This document shows, one piece after another, positions 1-8,246 of a DNA stretch of 64,000 nucleotides. The position numbers and the translations under genes are program-made. Position 1 is the stretch's first letter; the number at the start of each line of letters is the position of its first letter. Source of the stretch: Neonectria sp. B-13 (Eukaryota > Ascomycota > Sordariomycetes > Hypocreales > Nectriaceae); assembly GCA_002682825.1 (NCBI GenBank), contig NOKP01000015.1, positions 744,001-808,000 on the forward strand, read 5' to 3'. The notes beneath the pieces were generated by a model. It saw nothing but the letters and a program-made list of their open reading frames with translations, was not told the origin of the DNA and made no database searches.

Positions 1-90
1 TGGGCTGGCGCCGACACCGTGGAGTTGTCGCCGCGATGTACATCAAGAAGTCCGACTTCATTGCGGCGACGGGATGTTTATAAGAGACAG
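1..90. other. Probable chimeric or adapter-contaminated contig end
   Basis: Positions 72-90 match the 19-bp Nextera/Tn5 mosaic end at 17 of 19 bases (the stretch 73-90 reads GATGTTTATAAGAGACAG). The 71 bases to its left are GC-rich and can be read as coding, but in a frame unrelated to the gene on the right. The simplest reading is an untrimmed transposase adapter with a foreign or misplaced fragment at the contig edge. Everything left of 91 should be treated as not contiguous with the chromosome. Confidence 0.75.
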
Positions 91-201
91 ATATCTCCAA
101 GTGAGATTCGATCTAAAATCACAAAACAGATCACTTTCTTACAACCATCCACTCCTCATCTACAACTCTTATACCGCCAATACCTCAACCCAGTCTCAGT
201 C

Positions 202-1023
202 ATGGCTCTCAAGTTCATCAACAAGCTGTACGACCAGCGCGTCCTCATCCTCGGCGGCTCAACTGGAATTGGCTTCGCCGTCGCAGAGGGAGCCCTGGAG
301 CACGGCGCCGACGTCATCATCAGCAGCTCCAACCAGACCAAGCTGGACGCCGCTTTGGACCGCCTCAGGAAGCACGCCGAGGCCGCCAACCTTCCGCCGC
401 GCCAGATTTCAGGAAAGACGTGCGATCTTTCAAACCCCGACACTATTGATGAAAACATCAAGAGCCTTTTGGAGTTCGCCACCCAGGGTGGCAAGATCGA
501 CCATGTTGTTTTCACGGCCGGCGACGCCGTCAGGACCTACGGCTTGGATAAACTCGCCGTCGAGGACATTCCAAAGATTGGTATGGTGCGCGTGACGGGC
601 GTGATCATCTTGGCCAAGCACCTCCCCGGCTACATCAACCCAAGCTCCCGTAGCTCACTCACACTCACCAGCGGGACCATGAGTTGGCGCCCAAGCCCAG
701 GGTGGTCTGTCCTCGCCGGCATCGGCGGCGGCACGGAGCCTCTGGCTCGAGGCCTGGCAATCGACTTGAAGCCCGTGCGTGTGAACTGCGCGATCCCCGG
801 AGCCATCCACACGGAGCTCTTTGATAGTATCCCTAAAGAAAGGATTGAAGCTGCGCTGGAATCGATGAGGCGAGACACCATCACGCGGACTGTTGGAACA
901 CCGGAACAGATGGCTGAGGTATATCTCTACTTCATGAAGAGTACATTTGCGACTGGTACAACTGTGACGGCGGATGGAGGACGACTGGTTGGTGACAGCA
1001 AGGACGCTGATATAACCCTCTGA
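202..1023 (+). CDS. Short-chain dehydrogenase/reductase family protein, atypical active site
   Basis: 273 aa, single exon. The ATG at 202 is chosen because the frame upstream runs back through the adapter sequence, and because the Rossmann fold starts soon after it. The NAD(P)-binding motif GGSTGIG is at residues 18-24 and an NAG-like FTAGDA follows in the middle; the C-terminal VNCAIPGAIHTELF fits the family's PG motif region. What is missing is the catalytic Tyr-xxx-Lys: the equivalent stretch reads GWSVLAGIGGGTE, with neither Tyr nor Lys. It therefore probably binds a nucleotide cofactor, but classical SDR chemistry cannot be assumed. It is convergent with the zinc-cluster regulator, with 54 bp between the stop codons. 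Substrate is unknown. Confidence 0.85.
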   Translation: MALKFINKLYDQRVLILGGSTGIGFAVAEGALEHGADVIISSSNQTKLDAALDRLRKHAEAANLPPRQISGKTCDLSNPDTIDENIKSLLEFATQGGKIDHVVFTAGDAVRTYGLDKLAVEDIPKIGMVRVTGVIILAKHLPGYINPSSRSSLTLTSGTMSWRPSPGWSVLAGIGGGTEPLARGLAIDLKPVRVNCAIPGAIHTELFDSIPKERIEAALESMRRDTITRTVGTPEQMAEVYLYFMKSTFATGTTVTADGGRLVGDSKDADITL

Positions 1024-1077
1024 TGCGCTGTAATTGACTTCATCTTCCACACTGGACGTCGGCGTAGATAGATTCGT

Positions 1078-2953
1078 TTAAATAGGAAATGCAGCGTCTT
1101 CGTCATTGTCAACTCGGGGCCAGCCGGCGCATGCTTTGAGCAACTGGCTGGACCCACGAGCCTTAGATTCGAGGACATGTGCTTCGTCCTCCTGCAAACA
1201 ATATACTAGACCGTTACGGAACTTTCTGCCGACACCTTTGAGTGCCTCCTTCATCCGTTCGAACGCAAGCAGTAGTATTTCAAGGTCGTCTCGCAACGCG
1301 GGATCTTTCAAAATCATAGAGTTGGAAGATGAGGTAGTTGCTGACTTGCGTGGAGCAGACGGGCATAAATACTCCATTGCAAGGATACGACCACATGTGA
1401 ATAGCTGCGAGGAGAGGTGGGGATTGACGATGAAGTCTGCCGATGTTCTGGATGCGTCTCGAATTATCGAGACGGTATTCCGGGCAGCGGCGACGCAGTG
1501 CGGCCAGTTGGTTGCGAGTTCGCTCCGCCCCTCGAGAGTCTCGCCTTCACGGAGAGGCTTGTGATAGAGCAGAATGGTACTCACACTCATAACTGCATTG
1601 AGCCAGACAACGTAGCCAAAGTCGCGATAGTCTGCAGCCGAGAGGTCGGTGGCAGAGCGAGGTAACATGAGACGCATTCGCAGTAGATGCGATGTCAACA
1701 CATCGAGGTGAGGTTTCTGCTCTTCCAAGTCGAAGTCCAGTGTGTAGATGCGTTCCGAGACACGGCCTAAGAAGATATAACCGAGGATGATCAACTGTAA
1801 CAACGTCGCTGTCTTCTTTCGAGCCTTCTCCTGTACTGATGTGATAAGTCGGTCCAGGTTCGAGGTATACTGAATGTCACTCTCCACTGGGGGCGTAGTT
1901 GTACCGTGGAAATCATCATCGTTCATAGGGAAATTGATCCTTAATTGTCGGTCATCGATTGTGTGCGTTAGTCCAATTGGAAAACACATTCCTCGGTCGA
2001 AGATGAACAGCATCCATACAGCTCTTCGGGCTTCTTCTTTGTCGATCCAGTTGAGACCAGGCTTTGCCCAGGGAAGACCCGGTATCACCTGGGTTCCGCC
2101 GTCTTGCACGTTGCAGCCCACTGACGCTGCTTTCCGCCACCCCTCGCCAAGGACCACCCAGGCGGTCGAATACTCGGTCAGGAGCATTGACTGGAAAATT
2201 ATAAAATTCGCAGCTTGAATGGTCTGCAGTGGATTATCCGGAGAATGGATGGCTTTGGAAAATAGATTCTTTGCCTCGTTGTACCAGTCCACCTGCATCT
2301 GTTGGATCTCACGGTTCGGATGAGCACTTGCCGATATCGCAATGACGGAGAAAAGAAGGAGAAAATCATCATCATCGTAGTTGGAAGATTTGAGTTTCGA
2401 CATGAGTGTCGGTTTGTGAAGGATTGGCAGAAGTCTGTAAAACTTTTCGTAGTATAAGTCCAGCAGTTGTATCAATTGCTCTGGCGGTGGGAGACTGATT
2501 GAGGGGGAAGGTGTAGATGAGCCTCGAGGTGTTGGGAGACCGATAGGATCAGAGGGTGAGTCAAGTTGGGGTTCTTGTTGAGCAGGATGAATGGAATCTG
2601 GCCATGCTTCGGGCCCTTGGTCTAGTTGGTCGTGCGTGAGAGATGGCCACTCAACAGGCTGTGCATCAGTAACGTAGGTACCACCAGGCGCCCAGATACC
2701 AGAGTCCTGCTGGCTATCTAGATCAGATGTGAGAAGCCAACCTGACGGCACAGACGCAGAAAGCGCTTGAGACGGAGCCCCGGCGTAGAAGCAGAGGTCG
2801 ACACGCTTGAGACATGAGGAGCAACTTGGGCGTCCGCCCTGACGAAGGTTCAGCGCTTGCTCAGGAGGTGGCGGGAAACAGTCTTACATCGCACTTTTTC
2901 TTCCTTGATCGACATCCTGTGCAGACGTTATGCGACTTTGCCAAGGTTGTCAT
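1078..2953 (-). CDS. Zn2Cys6 fungal transcription factor
   Basis: Two exons, complement of 2888-2953 and 1078-2838, with a 49-nt intron (donor GTAAGA, branch GCTGAAC, acceptor CAG); 608 aa. The intron splits the zinc cluster. Spliced, the six cysteines fall at residues 11, 14, 21, 28, 31 and 38 (C-x2-C-x6-C-x6-C-x2-C-x6-C), preceded by only ten residues. A Pro/Ser-rich linker follows, then a fungal_trans-type middle homology region, with EARRAVWMLFIFDR about two-fifths of the way along and helical repeats to the C-terminus. Without the small first exon the DNA-binding domain would be lost. Role: nuclear sequence-specific regulator; the target is unknown. The adjacent convergent dehydrogenase is a possible but unproven target. 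Confidence 0.9.
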
Positions 2954-3729
2954 GATGATTCTCGGGGGATGTGTCTGGTGGAGGAGTCGCAGACGGGAGC
3001 CGAGCTTCGCTCCGTAACCTTGACGGAGACGGACGGTGGGATGTCACGTGATCATACGGTGGGAGCCACCCGGCCAAAACATCGCTGGCTCGTTTATTCG
3101 AGCAAACAAGGTCAGTAGCAATTCTATCAATTCTATCACTTGAGAATCAAGTCTTTAGGTATAAGCCTAGCAGGTATATTTTGACTGGCGCGTTGCGGGC
3201 AACCTTGCTTCTATTTCATCCAATGTAAGCATCCGTTGAAACGTCCAATGTCTGTATGAAACGGTGTAACCACACCATGAGTACAACTCAGCCACATCGA
3301 GATGATGGAAAGCAGTCAATCACTGCAATCTTCTCATTTTTTCCCAGTCTTCTTAATCTGCCTCGGGTCGTTGATTGACGGAGACTCCTAGCCATACTGT
3401 CATAGATTCACTCAGCCACACAGCACAGCCACACCACACTCAGGCGAGCAGCGTCATTGCCCAGCCTCTCTCGCTCACGCGCTTCGCCAACCAACCAGAT
3501 AGTCTACTCGTGATGTGAAGTAAGGCCAGCGGCCCCAGCAGCGGGCCTGTCCTTCTGCCTGCTCCTCTGAATCAAGTTTCCTCCAAGGAGGAACTCGCCA
3601 GCTGCGTACAAAAGACGGCACAGCTTTGGGCGGTCTGGATCTGCCGAGAAATGCCACTGTAGCGAGCGACACAACTCCAAGTCTCCCAGCCACTCCCCGC
3701 CTTTTGGAGACACGACCTCGACGGCCACA
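2954..3729. other. Divergent promoter region, no gene seen
   Basis: Intergenic stretch between the start codons of the zinc-cluster regulator and the T5orf172 gene. It has pyrimidine-rich and AT-rich patches near 3110-3370. ORFs here on the minus strand are shadows extending from the next gene. Confidence 0.7.
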
Positions 3730-4995
3730 ATGCCCTTTGTCGCCAACACGCCCGAGTCTTTCCTCGGCCGGAACGACTCCCTGAATCCGAGTGCGACATG
3801 TCGGGGCATCACCTCCAACGGCCGTCCCTGTCGGCGCCCCATTGCTGCGAAATCAGCTCCCCTCAAGCCCCGCGGACGGCCTTCGACGCCCGACCCCAGC
3901 GATGAGAGCCTGTACTGCTGGCAGCATAAGGAGCAGGCCAGCTTGTCTGCCAAGTCGAGTCCAGGACCGAGAGCGACAGCGACGCCCATCATTGAAGGCC
4001 GTTCCAGTATCGACACCCTGGCGGATCGACTTGGGCTGATGGACCTGCAGGAGAAGTCCAAGAGGAAGCCCGGCCACGGGAGGCCGATGAATGGAAGTGT
4101 TGGCGGAGGATACAAGCCGGCCAAGACGACACGACCAAAGCCCGCCAAGAAGCTTCATTTCTGCTTCTGTTTCTCAATCCCGCTGGAGGAGGTTGGCACT
4201 GAAAATCGCCCGTCAAGACCGCAACCCCGACCGGTGCAACGGACTTCCATGCCAGTGCCAGCCTCAAGACGAAGTTCGATGCCGCAATCCAACTCCAAAG
4301 CTTCTCGTCAGCGCCTAGATGCGTCGGTGGCATCGCCAGGGAAAAACTCGAACCGGAGTCGAAAATCCACCACCTCCGAAACTGCGCGGGTCAAAAGTCT
4401 GATCCCCGACAGCCTGGATCCACCCACCGCCTCGGCGTTGATGACAGAGGTTTCCCGCCCGTACGGCAACTCGGAGGAAGCAGGCTTCATATACATGTTC
4501 TGGCTCACACCCGTGTCCGACGCTGCTCCGCCCGTGGACGCGGCACGATCTCTCCTCACACCGCCGTCGCCCGCGGGTGGCACCCGCTCACGACGTTCGA
4601 GCGACGTGATGTCACGTTTCGCGGACCAGAGCAGCGCCACCAAGGACAAGAAGATGGTGCTCAAGATCGGGCGCGCAGCAAACGTCCAGCGACGCATGAA
4701 CCAGTGGCAGCGCCAGTGCGGGTACGATATCGAGATGCTACGCTACTACCCGTATCTGCCAGGGTCCAGTGAGTCGTCAGGCGTGGTTCCGCACATGACG
4801 CCGCACTGCCACCGCGTCGAGCGGCTGGTACACATTGAGCTTGCGGGCTTGGGACTGCGGGCGAATAAGGACAACTGCGATGCCTGCGGGAGGGACCATC
4901 GGGAGTGGTTTGAAGTGGAGGCGACCCGAGAAGGGGTCCGGAAGGTGGATGAAGTGATACGACGGTGGGTGGACTGGGATGAAGCAAATTCTTGA
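3730..4995 (+). CDS. T5orf172 (GIY-YIG-like nuclease fold) domain protein
   Basis: 421 aa, single exon, ATG preceded by CACA. The N-terminal part has a small Cys/His cluster (C24-x9-C34 ... C63-x2-H66) that could bind zinc. Residues about 95-235 are basic, Ser/Pro-rich and low complexity. The C-terminal part, about 245-415, matches the T5orf172/DUF1766 pattern: GFIYMFWLT, then LKIGRAANVQRRMNQW, then a conserved CHRVERLVHIEL helix and HREWFEVE at the end. T5orf172 is a member of the GIY-YIG clan; the first Tyr and the KIG-x4-R motif are kept. In fungi such proteins are mostly uncharacterised and nuclease activity is not demonstrated by the sequence alone. Confidence 0.85.
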   Translation: MPFVANTPESFLGRNDSLNPSATCRGITSNGRPCRRPIAAKSAPLKPRGRPSTPDPSDESLYCWQHKEQASLSAKSSPGPRATATPIIEGRSSIDTLADRLGLMDLQEKSKRKPGHGRPMNGSVGGGYKPAKTTRPKPAKKLHFCFCFSIPLEEVGTENRPSRPQPRPVQRTSMPVPASRRSSMPQSNSKASRQRLDASVASPGKNSNRSRKSTTSETARVKSLIPDSLDPPTASALMTEVSRPYGNSEEAGFIYMFWLTPVSDAAPPVDAARSLLTPPSPAGGTRSRRSSDVMSRFADQSSATKDKKMVLKIGRAANVQRRMNQWQRQCGYDIEMLRYYPYLPGSSESSGVVPHMTPHCHRVERLVHIELAGLGLRANKDNCDACGRDHREWFEVEATREGVRKVDEVIRRWVDWDEANS

Positions 4996-5368
4996 GATAC
5001 GCGCTGGTGATTGGGGTTATTTCGATTATCCATGTTGCCGGGAATTACTGCGGCTTAATTTGACTTATCACGGAGTGCTGAATATCTAGAGCGTAGCAAA
5101 GTTCTTTGACCCAATTCATTCCGTCCTTCCTTCACCCTTCTCCAAGCCCATCTCTGGCTGTTGCTGTACATTCTGTGTATACCATCGATGACCTCGATTC
5201 CTTGGTAGTGCCTTCTGAACCAGATGAGTGATCACGGGCATGTGCCGGACTCTTGACCAACTGGTCAGCAAATGATACGGGCTTCTGTTGGGAGGCTGCA
5301 GGTTCCTTCGGCGATTGGACGCTGTCCAGCCCTTTGGGAGATCCATCGACGGACAACACGAATGGGCT

Positions 5369-6100
5369 TCATGGCGATTTCCTGCCGGACTTCGTGGCAG
5401 TGTCGACAATGCCCTGTGATGTCGATGGGAGGCCGGCTGAATCGCCACTTGCTTTCTTAGAAATCACAATGCGGAGTGCCTTCTCGAGGCCTTCGAAACT
5501 CGCAAGTAGATGTTGATACGACGGCGGACCTCTTATCCGAAGAAGCCACAAGTTTGTGCTAACACCATGAGCGTCAAACGTCAGGCGAGGGAACGGAGAA
5601 CTTACGCAAAAGTGGAAATCCAAGGACTGCAAGGCACAAAGCGACGTGGTCCCCCGAGATTGGAGGACTGCGATGATGCCGCCATTGTCCTTGTCCATGT
5701 CACTGATGCAAGAAGGATTCGCTCGCATCTTCCAGAAAGATTCCATGTGTTGTTGGACTGGTGTTATTGAGAGGCCACTAAGCTAGGTCGGCAACTGGGT
5801 ACTTGGACTGGAGTCCCACAACGGGAACAGAAGACAAGAATAGTTTGTCTCCAAAGGTGATTCTCAACGCAGTGCTTCGCGCCCAGTTCATCCATCCTTT
5901 ATGACCAAATTTGGTTGAAGATTCTTATAGTCGAGTTCTTCGTCTTCAGGTACGGGAGGCATTCAAACCAACTGCGCCGTTCTAGAACTGGGAGAGTGTG
6001 TCTCCCTGCTCACTGGAAGGCGTCGTAGAGAGGTCGAAATTTCTCACCCAGGCTGAATGGGGGTAATGCCTCGGTGGTCCGGCTGCTTGGGCATAGCCAT
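5369..6100 (-). CDS. Small unknown protein, two-exon model with uncertain C-terminus
   Basis: Exon 1 is the complement of 6048-6100 (ATG at 6100). After a 270-nt intron (donor GTGAGA, acceptor CTTAG) exon 2 begins at 5777. The join gives a coherent sequence, ITPIQPGGLSITPVQQHMES, continuing with MDKDNGGIIAVLQS. Unspliced, the frame ends at a TGA at 5369-5371 (153 aa). The same frame reopens just beyond and stays open to 5132 with a polar composition, so the TGA may be a recent CGA-to-TGA mutation. A good donor (GTAAGT) also occurs at 5605 with an acceptor at 5559; using it gives a 108-aa protein instead. I do not recognise a family. Confidence 0.5.
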
Positions 6101-6680
6101 GGTCGATGGTTGACACGTTGGGACAGAGTTGGGTTGGAGTGTGCAATGATGATGTGCAGGTGCGTCAAAGGGAAGGTTGAGGGACACGATAGCTTCGCTG
6201 GGGATACGAAGAGGCAAACGAGGCAGAGCAAAGGAAATGGGATACAGCGACTCACATTTTGAAGCCGGCAAGGCAGCAAGCAAATAGTGCTAGCTATTGG
6301 GTGTGCCAACTCACACTTAGGCGAGGAAGAGGAGGAGATGGCGATAGTATATAGTGTTGGTGGGCTGATGCTTTGGTGGAGGGTGAAAGGTGAAGGTTGC
6401 AGGTAAGGATGCGAGGGAATTCGCGAGACATTTTATAGTTTTCGTGGGCATGTTCGTGTGTTTATTTGTGCGCTTGCTGATTTGTTTGTCGTGGGCTCGG
6501 CCCTCTCAGCTGTCAACAACTGTACACCAGCTGTTTGTCAGTCCTAAGTAGGTAAGTTTGTGCTCAGTTGTACTGGTTTTACGTTCGGGGCAATCGTGTA
6601 CTAAACGGTGACTCAGTCCCGAGTTTGATGTTTTGTTTGCGGGATTACCACAAACGTTTAGGACTTTTAGGGTGCCTTAC
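6101..6680. other. Intergenic, nothing recognised
   Basis: Upstream region of the minus-strand small gene, leading into the first block of 20-bp repeats. No ORF with convincing composition and no RNA gene seen. Confidence 0.5.
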
Positions 6681-6855
6681 TGTAAGATTAGGTGTTAGGG
6701 ATAAGATTTAGGTGTTAGGGATAAGATTCAAGTGTTAGGAATATGATTTAGGTATTAGGAATATGATTTAGGTATTAGGGATAAGATTTAGGTATTAGGG
6801 ATAATATTTAGGTGTTAGGGATAAGAGTCAAGTGTTAGGGATAAGATTTAGATGT
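6681..6855. repeat. 20-bp tandem repeat containing TTAGGG, block 1
   Basis: Eight head-to-tail copies of a 20-bp unit close to ttagggataagatttaggt. The variable positions are GTG/GTA, GGG/GGA and TTTAG/TCAAG. Every unit carries one TTAGG or TTAGGG, so it looks telomere-like, but the other 14 bases are not telomeric. A second block of the same unit lies at 13254-13343. Its right edge overlaps the stop codon of the zinc-knuckle gene. Confidence 0.9.
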
Positions 6856-7498
6856 AAAGGACGCGGTGCTCGCATCGGCCGTCTCCTGGTAAAGAAAGCC
6901 AGGAGGTGTATGTCCCGCACCACGCAGTCAACCCCCGGGCAATATCTCTACACCACCTCCTGCTTTGGGTCTTGTCGTTCTTGTCGGCATCCTTGTCCTT
7001 ACACTCCTTCTCCTCCTTGCTCCCCCGCAGCTCCGCAAGCTTCGCAAGGATTGCGCCGATTCGCTCCTGCTTCTTGTTCTCCTCCTCTGCTGCTGCTGCG
7101 GCGGCAGCAGCATCGGCGTCGGCGGCGGCTGCGTCATCGGCTTGCTGCCGAAGCAGCGCCCGGACGGGACACTCGGAGGCCTTGTGGCCTCGGACATGAC
7201 ACTGTTTCAGGAAACTATTAGCTTCGACAATGTGACGATATAGAGAGATCAAGACTTACCACGTTGCAACTTCCCCCAAAGACCTTCGGCTTGGTGACGC
7301 CACCGCGTCCACCTCCTCGGCCTTGGCTTCCTCCTCGGCCAGCGCCAGAGGCGCCGCCACGGCCAGCAGTCCCACTAATGTGGACATTAGTCATCTATAT
7401 CATAACTAGTTAGTATGGACTTAGAAGATGAGCGAAAATTAGGCCTACCTTCGCAGAGAATGATTGTTGTTGCTCTGGGCACGCAGGTTGAAGAGCAT
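6848..7498 (-). CDS. RGG-rich CCHC zinc-knuckle protein
   Basis: Three exons, complement of 7449-7498, 7260-7374 and 6848-7201, with introns of 74 and 58 nt that have good signals (GTAGGC...TAG with ACTAAC; GTAAGT...CAG). Together they give 172 aa in one frame. After splicing a complete zinc knuckle appears: C53-x2-C56-x4-H61-x4-C66, with an intron between the two first cysteines. It is preceded by a Gly/Arg-rich region (about 21-42) and followed by an Ala/Asp/Glu low-complexity helix and a Lys/Asp-rich tail. Such proteins bind single-stranded nucleic acid. The first exon falls in the first unit of the 37-bp minisatellite. A decayed paralogue lies inverted at 19114-19427 and keeps the second intron. 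It could also be a domesticated gag-like fragment. Confidence 0.55.
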
Positions 7499-7860
7499 GA
7501 CAGTTGTTATCTTGGCCGTTCAGGTCGAAGAGAATGGTTGTTGTTGCTTTGGGCACGCGGGTCGAAGAGAATGATTGTTGTTATCTTGGGTACGCGGGTC
7601 GAAGAGAATGACTGTTGCTATCTTGGGCACGCGGGTCGAAGAGAATTACTGTTGCTTTGGGCACGCGGGTCGAAGAGAATGATTGTTGTTGCCTTGGGCA
7701 CGCGGGTCGAAGAGAATGATTGTTGTTATCTTGGGCACGCGGGTCGAAGAGAATGATTGTTGTTGCTTTGGGCACGCGGATCGAAGAAAATGATTGTTGT
7801 TATCTTGGGCACGCGGGTCGAAGAGAATGACTGTTGTTGTCTTGGCCGTTCGGGTCGTGC
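7458..7860. repeat. 37-bp minisatellite, block 1
   Basis: About eleven head-to-tail units; most are 37 bp and one is 34 bp. Each has the core ttgttatcttgggcacgcgg followed by gtcgaagagaat. The commonest change is TATCTTGGG versus GCTTTGGG. Since 37 is not a multiple of three, open frames on both strands rotate through all three frames, which explains the long repetitive ORFs here; I do not call these genes. Related units occur in the tRNA-like gene at 8107-8231 and at 13161-14060. Confidence 0.9.
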
Positions 7861-8106
7861 AGGTAAAAGAAGAGGAATTTTAGCTTTGCAAATTGGAAAT
7901 GGCCACAAGCCCTGATTGCAAGCCCTAGTTGCCTGCCCGCTGAGCTGGTTGGCTGCCTGTTCGCCCGGAGCAATGGTTCCTACTATGATTCACTCGTATG
8001 AGAGTGCCCTGACACCTGGGCCACTTACAGCCGGCACAGGGTACCACAAGCCTAACCGCGTACTTCCTTTACTAGTATTTGACGACCAGTCTTCAACAAT
8101 CCTCCA

Positions 8107-8231
8107 CCCCCCGTGGCGTAGTGGTTAACGCGCTCTCTTCGGCCCGAACTTCCAAGAGAACAATTGTTGTTATCTTGGGCGTGCGGGTCGTAACTCGAGA
8201 GAGATCCCGAGTTCAAACCTCGGCGGGGGGG
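8107..8231 (+). tRNA. tRNA-like gene with a 52-nt intron; anticodon by position CGG (Pro)
   Basis: A full cloverleaf can be drawn. The acceptor stem is CCCCCCG 8107-8113 with CGGGGGG 8224-8230, all seven pairs. The D stem is GCG/CGC (8116-8118, 8129-8131) with GG in the loop. The anticodon stem is CTCTC 8133-8137 with GAGAG 8197-8201, and the T stem is CCGAG/CTCGG around the loop TTCAAAC 8212-8218. The A box (TGGCGTAGTGG) and B box (GTTCAAACC) are intact, and a T5 pol III terminator lies at 8242-8246. If the intron sits after position 37 it is 8144-8195, leaving anticodon CGG at 8140-8142. The C1-G72 pair is unusual for eukaryotic tRNA-Pro, so a tRNA-derived SINE head is the main alternative. 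The intron contains one 37-bp minisatellite unit. Confidence 0.6.
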
Positions 8232-8246
8232 CCCTTGTTTATTTTT

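Noticed and set aside
6681..6855. True telomere
   Set aside because: TTAGGG occurs once per 20-bp unit and never in a pure hexamer run; genes continue on both sides.
6906..7243. Plus-strand Ala/Leu-rich ORFs
   Set aside because: They are antisense to the better-supported three-exon zinc-knuckle gene and have only low-complexity composition.
7458..7860. CRISPR array
   Set aside because: Units are directly adjacent with no unique spacers, and the organism is a eukaryote.
7415..7908. Long repetitive ORFs on both strands through the minisatellite
   Set aside because: The 37-bp unit is not a multiple of three and lacks stops in several frames, so open frames on both strands are automatic; no start, splice or domain evidence supports them beyond the short zinc-knuckle exon.
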